64,000 nucleotides of DNA from Paenibacillus luteus. GTDB lineage: Bacteria > Bacillota > Bacilli > Paenibacillales > Paenibacillaceae. A program made the translations under genes and the position numbers. The notes below the pieces were generated by a model. That model was not told where the DNA came from, did not search any database, and saw only the letters and a program-made list of their open reading frames with translations. The stretch covers positions 1-64,000 of the forward strand of contig NZ_SKCD01000044.1 in the NCBI RefSeq assembly GCF_006542765.1, read 5' to 3'. Position 1 is the first letter of the stretch; each line of letters opens with the position of its first letter. This document shows positions 54,101-62,185 of this stretch, one piece after another.

Positions 54101-54127
54101 AAAGGGAGGGAAGAAGTCCCTCCCTTT
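54101..54127 (-). terminator. Hairpin between the dockerin and cohesin genes
   Basis: AAAGGGAGGGA pairs with TCCCTCCCTTT around a 5-base loop, just after the dockerin-protein stop codon on the minus strand. A short TTTC tail makes it a partial terminator or processing site, allowing different levels of the two products. Confidence 0.6.
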
Positions 54128-54132
54128 TCATT

Positions 54133-56466
54133 CTAGCTAATTAATTTCTTGGCAATCGCTGAGAGATCGAGGATATCAATAATACCGTCGCCGTTAATAT
54201 CGGCATTCTTGACCGTTTGCCAATCAGAACTGTTGCTGTTTTTGCCGTAATTAGCGGAAACGAGGGCTAAATCGCCGATTGATATTTTACCATCCTCGTT
54301 TATATCACCCGAGCCTCCTCCTTTCATTACTTCTATAGCAACGGAAGCTGCGTCAGCTTGGTATTCATTTCCGCGTACGTCCGCTAACATAGCGTTAAGA
54401 ATCGAGATTAAGCCGGATGCTGTCTGAGAAACTTTTTTTGATTTAAAAGTTAGTTCTATGATTGGCGCGTTACCGGTAATCGCGTGTTCCGGACCTTCGC
54501 TGGCAATAATTAACCGAAGCTTTCCGGTAGGTGCCTTAACCACCTCGATAAGTTTGACACCTTCCTTCAAAGACTTAGCAGAGACAAATTCCATAACGGC
54601 AGGATTATAATCCAAATTGATGTCCTGTGCGTAGACAGGGTGGGTAATATCGTTTAGTCCAAAGCTTACTTTAAATTCCGTTCCAGATGTGATCGAGCTC
54701 ATATTGGCGGATAAGGTGCTTTTGAATTGTGCGGGTTGATCCGGTTTCTTCAGGCTGAAATCATCCACATAATAAATGCCGGTTCCCGCCTCCGATTCCG
54801 TATAGATTCGTGCATAATTCAGGACGCCCGTCCAAGTAATGTAAGCCGATCCGGATGAAAGTACCCATTCTCCGTTATTTGCCTCTACAAAAGAGCCATT
54901 AAAGTAATGATCACCGGTACTATCGTTAATGAAGATATTTGCATACATGGTTTGCGTATCTTCCGACTTCGTGCGAAGCATAGCTCCGAAATCATAGGTG
55001 CCTTGCCCGTTGCTTAACAATATTGATTTTATATCCTGCATCGCGCCTGTGTAGTTCATGCTCCTTGCACTTATTTCAAGCGCATTTGCACCTGATTTCA
55101 CTGGATCGGTAACAGATGTCAGTGTACTTGGATTGTATGCCGTCCAGCCCGTTAATCCGTCTTCAAAGCCTGGATTTACTAGAAGCTCGCCCATGCCTTC
55201 CGTCGGCAGTGCATAAAGACGTCCCTCACCGGGAGCAAATTCAGCCGAAATTACGCCTGTTGACGCATTATAATTCGTACTTACTTCATTGCCCGTAACT
55301 TTGGAAATTTCTTTGATCGTAGTAGGGGAAGAATTGACATGGAAAGACAGCGTCGCAGTATTGGCGTAGTCTCTATTAACTGCCATAATATATTTCCTGC
55401 CGTTTGCATCGGTGAAATAAGAGATGATTACGTTATCTGTGGTATTCTCAGGCTTCCAGAAAAAGTCGGCGGGAACAGCATTCGTTCCAGCTGCCATTAC
55501 TCCTGAATGGTAAACATCTTCTGAATTTAATTTCATTAAAGTGGGGCCCCATTGTTCAATTTGCGCGTTCAAGTTTTGGAAGGGTTCGTACAGATCCGTC
55601 TTTGTTCCGTCTGTATGAATGATTGCCCCTTCGAAAGGCACGCCAGGGTGCCAATACGGAAACCAATAAAGAGCCTTCATACCATACGCAAGGGATGTAA
55701 ATACGTTATATCGTAATTCGTCTCCAAGCGGGCGCCGCATATCAAAGTAACCAGCAGCTTGAATGTAGGCGCCAGTCTTCAAGTTGTGAGCCAAGCCCTT
55801 TTCCCTAATTATTTTTAAATTCGTGTAATAATCATCCAAGATGTCAAAATTCGTTGTGCCATTGGTTCTAAACGGATAATTATCGAATGTTAAATATTTA
55901 AGATCGGGAGTTGCTTCGATGATTTGATCCACATAGTCTTCATATTCCGGTTTATTCCAAACATAAGGTAATAAGTTTAAGTAAGGCACTGAAACTGGAT
56001 CATGCTGCAGGAATTGTTGATAAGCATGTCCCGCGTAAGTAATATTTTCAAATAAGGGTTCGTCCATGACGTAATATCCGCCCAAACCAGGAAGACCTTT
56101 ATAGTCGTTCACCATTGCAGCAATTTCAGCATCAGTAGCTGTATTATCATATACTTTATCGAATCTAGAATCTGCAACTACAGCTTTCATGCCTCTTTCA
56201 GCCGCTAATTCAAGCATCTGTTTGTTGACTTCTACGGTGTTCAAATCTGTGGAAGCAACATTAATAATCCAGTTGATATGTGCTTGTTGGAGATAATCGT
56301 AATGAGTCTCGTTGGTATAAGCAGCAGGTGGCACCCAAAATACGCCGATCTGGAAATCTTCATCCGCAGCTGAAACCTGTTTGGCAATCATCAAACTAAG
56401 AATTAAGCCTATTGCGACAAAAAAACCAAATACTTTAATTTTTCTTGGGTTTTTAACTAGTTCCAC
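54133..56466 (-). CDS. Secreted glycosidase-like protein with binding module, cohesin-like domain and dockerin
   Basis: A 777-residue exoprotein. A signal peptide (GFFVAIGLILSLMI...VSA) precedes a TIM-barrel glycosidase-like domain at ~35-340 (IGVFWVPP, GYYVMDEP with a candidate acid Glu, YGMKALYWFPYW), a beta-sandwich (~350-425), a CBM-like module (NPGFEDGLTGWTAYN, ~430-585), a cohesin-like domain (~590-715: INLDYNPAVMEFVSA, PIIELTFK) and a type I dockerin with both calcium loops, DINEDGKISIGD and DINGDGIIDILD. GTG 56466 is 10 bases after AGGAG; TTG 56472 is also possible. Having both cohesin and dockerin in one chain is unusual and allows chain-like assembly. The catalytic family is not certain. 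Confidence 0.78.
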   Translation of the reverse strand: MELVKNPRKIKVFGFFVAIGLILSLMIAKQVSAADEDFQIGVFWVPPAAYTNETHYDYLQQAHINWIINVASTDLNTVEVNKQMLELAAERGMKAVVADSRFDKVYDNTATDAEIAAMVNDYKGLPGLGGYYVMDEPLFENITYAGHAYQQFLQHDPVSVPYLNLLPYVWNKPEYEDYVDQIIEATPDLKYLTFDNYPFRTNGTTNFDILDDYYTNLKIIREKGLAHNLKTGAYIQAAGYFDMRRPLGDELRYNVFTSLAYGMKALYWFPYWHPGVPFEGAIIHTDGTKTDLYEPFQNLNAQIEQWGPTLMKLNSEDVYHSGVMAAGTNAVPADFFWKPENTTDNVIISYFTDANGRKYIMAVNRDYANTATLSFHVNSSPTTIKEISKVTGNEVSTNYNASTGVISAEFAPGEGRLYALPTEGMGELLVNPGFEDGLTGWTAYNPSTLTSVTDPVKSGANALEISARSMNYTGAMQDIKSILLSNGQGTYDFGAMLRTKSEDTQTMYANIFINDSTGDHYFNGSFVEANNGEWVLSSGSAYITWTGVLNYARIYTESEAGTGIYYVDDFSLKKPDQPAQFKSTLSANMSSITSGTEFKVSFGLNDITHPVYAQDINLDYNPAVMEFVSAKSLKEGVKLIEVVKAPTGKLRLIIASEGPEHAITGNAPIIELTFKSKKVSQTASGLISILNAMLADVRGNEYQADAASVAIEVMKGGGSGDINEDGKISIGDLALVSANYGKNSNSSDWQTVKNADINGDGIIDILDLSAIAKKLIS

Positions 56467-56840
56467 ATTCAACGCTCTCCTTTGTAACACGATTATTTTA
56501 AAACCATGTCTACTCTCAGCTGTGAGTTCCTTTTACCCCTCAAGAACGATAAAGATCACCTCCTCAAATATTCAACTTGCATGAAATTGACTACATTAAG
56601 GATTAAGGATTATATATGAAGAATGGAAAAAAAATAAAAAGAAGCAGTTATGATAGCGCATACATTTTGTGTACAACGCTAATATAAACTTACTGTTGGC
56701 CAAAGCATATGTCAGGATTTTAGCAATCGTATGTTCATTTTATTTAATTCCGATTGATGACGATCGTCACTTATCATGTGACGGTCTTTTTTTTTATATT
56801 TATTTTAGAAATGGACTTTGCCTTAGAAGGAGTGGGAAGG
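56467..56840. other. Divergent promoter region
   Basis: AT-rich region between the minus-strand dockerin gene and the decayed + strand CPBP gene. It holds the AGGAG site of the former (56477-56481) and a terminator-like hairpin at 56762-56795. No gene is recognised. Confidence 0.4.
56762..56795 (+). terminator. Terminator-like hairpin with no recognisable upstream gene
   Basis: GATCGTCAC pairs with GTGACGGTC (one G-T), loop of 7, followed by ten Ts. Nothing on the + strand upstream would need a terminator, so it may be an attenuator in the leader of the next gene, the end of a small RNA, or a leftover. Confidence 0.65.
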
Positions 56841-57623
56841 TTGAATAGAGAAATGGAAACAAAACAATACATTGTTGGTAAAATGTGGTTGTTATGGGCT
56901 TTGGTCGCATTGCCGATGGCTTTCTTCCGATTCGTATTACTGCCGATTCTTGCGCCAATCGTCACTTTCCATCCGGGCATTCTCTATTGAATGCTTATGA
57001 TTGTCGGCATGATTTGGCAGTTCGTATTATCTATGATTCTCTTGAAAAGAGAATTAGGCAATCTGGGCTGGGAGAGGCTGAAAAAAAGACTGTGGTTAAA
57101 TCATCCGGTACATCCGAAGATGTTCAAGGTTTACAAAATCGCATATTCCTTTACTATTCCAATCATATTGTACGCTTTTTTCTTTGAAAGCTCGGGTTTG
57201 TTCGGGTTTATGGAAGAAACGATTAATCGTCTTTTTCCGGTATTGGCCCCTCAGGACTATACAAGGATTGAAAACCTGGCGACACCTGAATTTGTCGGCG
57301 CCTGGTATTTGCTCGGTATTGCTTTAATCAGTTGTCTGTTTAATTATTTCCTTGGGGAAGAGTTATTCTTCCGTGGCGTTCTTCTTCCTAAGATGAAGGG
57401 AGCCTTTGGCAAATGGGATTGGGCCGTGAATGGCATTTTGTTCGCAACGTATCATCTTCATAAAATATCAGAGATTCCTTTGTTTATCGTAGGTTCGCTA
57501 TTTTACGGGTTTTTAAATGCCAAAACTCGCAGCTTCTGGCCGGCTGTCATCATTCATGGAGTGGAGTCCATTCCCTAGCTGTTCGGCGTTACAGCCGTTA
57601 TTTTAGGATTAATAAAATCATGA
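56841..57623 (+). pseudogene. CPBP-family (CAAX-type) membrane protease, interrupted by two in-frame stops
   Basis: One reading frame runs from TTG 56841 (after AAGGAG) to TGA 57621-57623, but is broken by TGA at 56988-56990 and TAG at 57576-57578. Ignoring them, it encodes about 258 residues with several transmembrane segments and the protease motif EELFFRG (57359 on), then the FATYHLH and second His regions of the CPBP/Abi family. The frame is otherwise intact, so the mutations look recent. A restart at ATG 56991 could make a shorter protein. It overlaps the sensor-kinase remnant by ATGA. Confidence 0.75.
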
Positions 57624-57980
57624 ATGATACAGCTCAGCAGACGGGCGTTCAATTTATGTTGTTTTTTGAGATGAACACCCCACTTATCTCCCTTCAGGAG
57701 TATGTGATGATCAACTCTATCAAGGAGTCGATCACCAATGCGCTAAAGCATGGCAAGGCGAGTAGGGTTGAGATTGCGATTACGGAGCAGCAAGATACGA
57801 TTCATATGGATGGTAAAGGACAATGGAAGAGGCAGCGATTCGGTCATCTATGGCTTTGGTCTGAATTCGATGGAGGATAGAATTCAGGCTATCGGAGGGC
57901 AATTAAACGTAGTAAGTGAGCCGAATAATGGATTCATTCTCGAAGTCCATATGCCTGTTGCAAAGGGGGAAGAGCAGTGA
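57620..57980 (+). pseudogene. Frameshifted remnant of a NarL-type sensor histidine kinase
   Basis: Only the ATPase end of a HisKA_3/LiaS-type kinase is left. One frame gives NSIKESITNALKHGKA (N box, 57713 on) and then, after a shift near 57805-57815, another frame gives VKDNGRGSD (G1 box) and GFGLNSMEDRIQAIGG to the stop at 57978-57980. The sensor, membrane and phosphoacceptor His parts are missing. It ends overlapping the start of the intact response regulator, the usual arrangement of such pairs. Confidence 0.75.
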
Positions 57981-58633
57981 ATACAGATCGCAAGATCAGT
58001 ATCATGCTTGTAGATGATCAGAAGCTTATGCTGGAAGGTTTGGAAACGCTGCTCTCGGTACGCTCGGACTTGGAGGTCGTTGGGACGGTTTATAGCGGAG
58101 AAGAAGCACTTGAACGGCTTAGCTTGTTCGTTCCTGATATCATTCTAATGGATATTCGAATGCCGGGCATGGGAGGGGTGGAGGCAACCAAAATCATCAA
58201 TGAGCTGCATCCGAACGTGGTTATTCTTATCTTAACGACCTTCGATGATGATGCTTATATAATAGAAGCTTTATGCAATGGGACTGCAGGATATTTGCTT
58301 AAAGACATTGACGGAGTCAAGCTTGTTCAATTCATCTATGAAGCGCTTTCCGGCAATTTGCTGCTCACCGGCAAAGTGGCTCGCAAGCTTGCCCTTAATA
58401 TCCGTAACCAGATCAGTCGAATTGAAAATGCGGGTAAGGAATTTGAGCTGACAGAAAGAGAGCATGACCTTGCAAGGCTTCTTGTGGAAGGCTGCAATGC
58501 AAAGGAGATTGCTGAACAGTTATATTTGACACAAGGTACGGTTAAAAATTATTTAAGCGATATATACGCTAAGATCGGTACCAATGATCGGGCTAAAGCG
58601 GTCTTGTTATTACAGAGCTACTTATCCATGTGA
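57977..58633 (+). CDS. NarL/FixJ-family response regulator, apparently orphaned
   Basis: A 218-residue regulator: receiver domain with acidic pair LVDDQKLM, phospho-acceptor Asp in ILMDIRMPGMGG (~58), Thr in LTTFDDD and Lys in LLKDIDG; LuxR-type HTH at ~150-210 (LTEREHDLARLLVEGCNAKEIA, GTVKNYLSDIYAKIG). It starts at GTG 57977 (GTGA overlap with the kinase remnant) after AAAGGGGG. Its partner kinase is broken, so it may be silent, cross-activated or used unphosphorylated. Confidence 0.88.
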   Translation: MNTDRKISIMLVDDQKLMLEGLETLLSVRSDLEVVGTVYSGEEALERLSLFVPDIILMDIRMPGMGGVEATKIINELHPNVVILILTTFDDDAYIIEALCNGTAGYLLKDIDGVKLVQFIYEALSGNLLLTGKVARKLALNIRNQISRIENAGKEFELTEREHDLARLLVEGCNAKEIAEQLYLTQGTVKNYLSDIYAKIGTNDRAKAVLLLQSYLSM

Positions 58634-58764
58634 CTATCCGTGAACTTTCTGTGAATAACAGACATGAAATGTGACAATATATATACGGACATATTCAGTA
58701 TGTTAGATATGTGATAGAATAGGTCCTCAAATGGATATACTTTAAATCGGAGGCTTCTTAGTTC

Positions 58765-59382
58765 ATGACATCACAGACACATCAAAATGTAAAAATCGTA
58801 ACAGCAGACCCTAGTGCAATTGGGTTATTTGGTTTGGCCATCGTCACGCTGGTTGCTTCATCGCAAAAGCTTGGCATCACTACTGGACTCAGTTATGTCA
58901 TTCCTTGGGCTATTTTTCTCGGTGCATTCGCTCAGCTATTCGCTTGCATTCAAGATGCTAAGCATAACAATACATTTGGAATGACGGCGTTTGGAGCGTA
59001 TGCTTTCTTCTGGTTTGGAATGGCAGCAAGCTGGTTAATTAAATTGGGTGTTTTTGGCCCGGAACTAGCATCTGGACTTGATGTTAAGCAGCTAGGATTT
59101 GTATTTCTTGGCTATTTAATCTTTACGCTCTTTATGACCATTGGCGCAATGGAAACAAATAAGGTGCTATTCATTATCTTTGTATTGATTGATTTCTTGT
59201 TCATAGGATTAAGCTTGGATTCATTTGGTGTAGGGAATGGAGCTTTTCACACATTCGCAGCTTACTCTGAGATGGCCATAGCCATTGTTTCTTTCTACGG
59301 ATGTGGTGTTGCCGTGTTGAATGCGCACTTCGGACGGGTTTTTCTTCCAGTTGGCGCTCCCTTTAGAATTTTCAAGAAATAA
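58765..59382 (+). CDS. SatP/YaaH (GPR1/FUN34) acetate transporter
   Basis: A 205-residue membrane protein with about six helices. The family N-terminal motif NPAPLGL appears as DPSAIGLFGLA near residue 17, and a second conserved region is FGMTAFGAYAFFWFG. Members carry acetate and succinate, usually with protons. GGAGG lies upstream of the start. It is followed by its own terminator. Acetate released by the de-acylating enzymes in the window would be a fitting substrate, but the gene is not linked to them by operon. Confidence 0.88.
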   Translation: MTSQTHQNVKIVTADPSAIGLFGLAIVTLVASSQKLGITTGLSYVIPWAIFLGAFAQLFACIQDAKHNNTFGMTAFGAYAFFWFGMAASWLIKLGVFGPELASGLDVKQLGFVFLGYLIFTLFMTIGAMETNKVLFIIFVLIDFLFIGLSLDSFGVGNGAFHTFAAYSEMAIAIVSFYGCGVAVLNAHFGRVFLPVGAPFRIFKK

Positions 59383-59442
59383 TTGCACTTTCCTCAAATT
59401 GAAGCTGCTCGAATGGGCAGTGGGAATCCATATTAGAACATT

Positions 59443-59495
59443 GACCCGTAGGATAGACACTTTCAAAAAAGTGCTCTTCTACGGGTCTTTTTATG
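59443..59495 (+). terminator. Terminator after the acetate transporter gene
   Basis: GACCCGTAG pairs with CTACGGGTC, inner CACTTT/AAAGTG, followed by TTTTTAT. Confidence 0.85.
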
Positions 59496-59649
59496 TTTTT
59501 ATGAAGTTATTAGGGAAGTGAGGGATCAAGCTCTTGGTTTCCATTAATTCCTTCATAATAATTGCTTTACAGAATACGTATCTGTGTACTATTATAAAAA
59601 AGGACACCAAATGGTGTCTAATAAAAAACGGAAAAGGAAGAGGATTCGC

Positions 59650-60018
59650 ATGCATATACTAACCATCGTTCTTCAAAGCTGGCTGCTTTTCTCCATGGTT
59701 TTCTTTGGCGGAAGCAAGATTGCAGGAGCCAAGCATCAGGTCGAACTATTTGATTCAATTAAACTTCCTCAATGGTTTCGCGTCATTACGGGCTATGTTC
59801 AAATTGTTGGATGCATAGGACTCATCATCGGTTATTGGTATCCGGAGGTTGCCGCATGGTCCGGAATAGGGATTGGCATTATGATGCTGCTGGCTATCCT
59901 CTCTCATCTTAGAGTCAACCATCCATTTGGAAAAGTGTTCCCGGCTATATTGAATCTGCTGATAGCTATTGCTGTAGTATTCTTATATGGAGATGAATTA
60001 TCCAATCTTTTTGGGTAA
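59650..60018 (+). CDS. DoxX-family membrane protein
   Basis: A 122-residue protein with four hydrophobic segments and the DoxX-like pattern SMVFFGGSKIAGAKHQVELFD, then W-x-RVITGYVQIVGCIGLI. ATG 59650 follows GGAAGAGGA; the longer open frame from 59584 has no site and is strongly basic. Function of these small proteins is not settled; some act with thiol redox or quinone systems. Confidence 0.82.
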   Translation: MHILTIVLQSWLLFSMVFFGGSKIAGAKHQVELFDSIKLPQWFRVITGYVQIVGCIGLIIGYWYPEVAAWSGIGIGIMMLLAILSHLRVNHPFGKVFPAILNLLIAIAVVFLYGDELSNLFG

Positions 60019-60079
60019 TTCTATTCGTGGCGACAGCAAGCTAATCTCTTTAAATCAAATATAAAGCACCAATAAAACA

Positions 60080-60112
60080 AATAAACCACGTCCTTAGGAC
60101 GTGGTTTATTTT
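60080..60112. terminator. Bidirectional terminator
   Basis: AATAAACCACGTCC and GGACGTGGTTTATT are perfect complements around a 3-base loop. It ends the DoxX gene and the minus-strand GntR/ABC operon. Confidence 0.9.
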
Positions 60113-60121
60113 CATTCCTGT

Positions 60122-60487
60122 TCAGTAAACTTCCTTCAACAGCTCAAAGGCTTCTTCTAACGAGAGGCCAAAGGATTTGTAATACTCCGTGTCGGTAATC
60201 ATTTGCTTCAAGATCATTTCATTTCGTTTCTGAAGCATCTCGTCGGGAGAGAGCTCGGCTATAAAACATCCTTTGCCGGTTACGGTGTAAATCAACCCCA
60301 CTCGTTCGAGCTCTTCCCAAGCTTTTTTTACAGTAATGATACTCACACGAAGCTCCGTGGCCGCTTGACGTATGGGTGGCAAACTGTATCCCGTTTCTAG
60401 TTCGCCCTTGAGAATTTGTGCGCTGATTTGTTCAAAAAGCTGCTGATAGATTGGTTTATCAGAGGTGTTCGAAATTGCTATGTTCAT
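60122..60487 (-). CDS. GntR-family regulator, YtrA-type
   Basis: A 121-residue short GntR protein: winged HTH KPIYQQLFEQISAQILKGEL, then LPPIRQAATELRVSIITVKKAWEELER and GKGCFIAEL, with a short helical tail as in the YtrA subgroup. It is the last gene of the ABC operon; its ATG shares a base with the permease stop (TAATG). It probably represses the operon through the palindrome at 62006-62032. Confidence 0.9.
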   Translation of the reverse strand: MNIAISNTSDKPIYQQLFEQISAQILKGELETGYSLPPIRQAATELRVSIITVKKAWEELERVGLIYTVTGKGCFIAELSPDEMLQKRNEMILKQMITDTEYYKSFGLSLEEAFELLKEVY

Positions 60488-61140
60488 TATATTTCCACTT
60501 TCTCAAATCGTTTTATGGCAATACGATAGGCGATTATCGTAAATATTGCAAAGATCATGATGCCCGCGATTAGGATAAATAAATGAGTTGTCAAATGCTC
60601 AGTGCCTGCCCCTTTAAAAAGATTAGACACGAACGAATTTTGTATGCCGAGCCATTCTGCGCATCCAGCAAACAGGATAGTGGCAGTAATGGATACAACT
60701 GTAGCTGCCCCGTATTTATATGCTGTTTTGTAATACATGGATATAAAAATAAGATTGAAGATCGCAATCATCACAAAGCATAGTCCCCAAAAACCAAAGG
60801 ATGGCTTGAAAAATAAGTAGATCAGATTCGGATACAGGCGAACACTAATCATGCCATATATCATTGCAATAAGGATATGCATTAATTCCAGAATGACAAT
60901 AACAGATACTTTTGCTTTTACGATGTCTTTTTTGGTTACAGGCAGCATGCTTGTAAATATTAAATCATTTTGCGTTTTATAGCCTGCAAACATGTTCGGT
61001 ATCGTGAGGAAACAAAAGTAAAGCAGGACAAGGAAATATAACCATGAGGGAATTAGCATTAAGGCCCCTGTTAAGAAAGGCATGATATAGAAGAAAGGAT
61101 TTACGCCCAGCTTTAATTCCTTCATTAGCAAATTATACAT
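60487..61140 (-). CDS. ABC-2-type transporter permease
   Basis: A 217-residue membrane protein with about six helices and a start resembling ABC-2 permeases that go with YtrA regulators (YNLLMKELKLGVNPFFYIMP). It overlaps the ATPase gene by 8 bases and abuts the GntR gene. Substrate unknown; relatives act in antibiotic or cell-envelope stress. Confidence 0.82.
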   Translation of the reverse strand: MYNLLMKELKLGVNPFFYIMPFLTGALMLIPSWLYFLVLLYFCFLTIPNMFAGYKTQNDLIFTSMLPVTKKDIVKAKVSVIVILELMHILIAMIYGMISVRLYPNLIYLFFKPSFGFWGLCFVMIAIFNLIFISMYYKTAYKYGAATVVSITATILFAGCAEWLGIQNSFVSNLFKGAGTEHLTTHLFILIAGIMIFAIFTIIAYRIAIKRFEKVEI

Positions 61141-61987
61141 GAAGATTCTCCTTTTTCGAGAAATAGATCATAATCTCCTCAAGATTGGGTAAAGCCGATT
61201 TTATATCCCACGATGGATCAAAGTCTTTCGTATGGATCAAGCCTGTAAAGCCGAATGAATTCTTTTTGTAGGCAATTAACTGGTCTTTTATCGAATCCAT
61301 TTGTTCTTCTTTCCCATTCACCAAGCGATAGGTATCAATAAATTCTTCTTTCTCAGAGCTATTGATAATTTGTCCGTTATCGATAAAAGTAATATAGTCG
61401 GCACATTTTTCCAAATCAGTTGTAATATGAGTTGAAAACAGGATGCTGATTTCACCATCTTCTACGAGTTCCTGAAAAATATCCAATAAATTATCTCTGG
61501 CAACCGGATCAAGTCCGCTTGTGGGTTCATCAAGAATAAGCAGCTTTGCACCGTGTGATAAAGCGATGGCCAAGCTGTATTTCACTTTCATCCCGGTAGA
61601 TAATTCAGCTATTTTTTTGTTTTCATTCAAATTAAACCTTTTCAAATAATTGTAATAGGCATCATCGTTCCAATTACGATAAAACTTTTTAATTACGTTA
61701 GTTAATGTTTTGATCTTGTTTCGAGTATAGAAATTTATGTCTCCAAAGGCAGAGCCAATTTCTTGTTTTAATTCGAGTTCGTGCTCAAGCATCTCTTTGC
61801 CCAAAATATAAATTTCACCGCTATCCTTATGAATCAAATTCAAAATGGATTTTATAGTCGTTGTTTTTCCTGCGCCATTGGCCCCGATAAAGCCCATAAT
61901 ATAACCCTTCTCCAGTTGAAAAGAAACGTCTTTTAATTGAAAATGCTCATATTTTTTATTTAAATGTTTAATATCTAATGCAAGCAT
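61133..61987 (-). CDS. ABC transporter ATP-binding protein
   Basis: A 284-residue ATPase: Walker A GANGAGKTTT near residue 39, signature LSTGMKVKY near 135, Walker B KLLILDEPTSG near 153 and H-loop STHITTD. ATG 61987 follows AAGGAGG by 8 bases; the longer frame to 62038 runs through the operator and is rejected. First gene of a three-gene operon with the permease and YtrA-type regulator; it resembles export ATPases linked to antibiotic sensing (YtrB/BcrA). Confidence 0.9.
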   Translation of the reverse strand: MLALDIKHLNKKYEHFQLKDVSFQLEKGYIMGFIGANGAGKTTTIKSILNLIHKDSGEIYILGKEMLEHELELKQEIGSAFGDINFYTRNKIKTLTNVIKKFYRNWNDDAYYNYLKRFNLNENKKIAELSTGMKVKYSLAIALSHGAKLLILDEPTSGLDPVARDNLLDIFQELVEDGEISILFSTHITTDLEKCADYITFIDNGQIINSSEKEEFIDTYRLVNGKEEQMDSIKDQLIAYKKNSFGFTGLIHTKDFDPSWDIKSALPNLEEIMIYFSKKENLHV

Positions 61988-62005
61988 ATAACGAGCCTCC
62001 TTAAT

Positions 62006-62032
62006 TATTGTGTATGTTGTGTATGCACAATA
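62006..62032 (-). promoter_or_regulatory. Palindromic operator of the YtrA-type ABC operon
   Basis: TATTGTG (62006-62012) and CACAATA (62026-62032) form an inverted repeat with 13 bases between; its right arm overlaps the -10 element. Position and symmetry fit binding of a dimeric GntR-type repressor. Confidence 0.55.
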
Positions 62033-62058
62033 TATCATTGGGACTAATCGTATGTCAA
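62029..62058 (-). promoter_or_regulatory. Promoter of the YtrA-type ABC operon
   Basis: On the minus strand, -35 TTGACA (62058-62053) and -10 TATATT (62034-62029) are separated by 18 bases. The operator overlaps its downstream end. Confidence 0.7.
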
Positions 62059-62185
62059 TTGCTATTATTAAATGTGACTAATTTCAGTACATCGGCCTAT
62101 TCCATACACGAATGTCCTTCATACGATATAAGGTGTCATATTTTGATTAACAGTGTAATCATTTGCCTAATAGGAGATGTGATGA

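Noticed and set aside
56988-56990. Selenocysteine at the in-frame TGA of the CPBP gene
   Set aside because: A second stop (TAG) occurs later in the same frame, and the family has no selenocysteine at this site, so decay is the simpler view.
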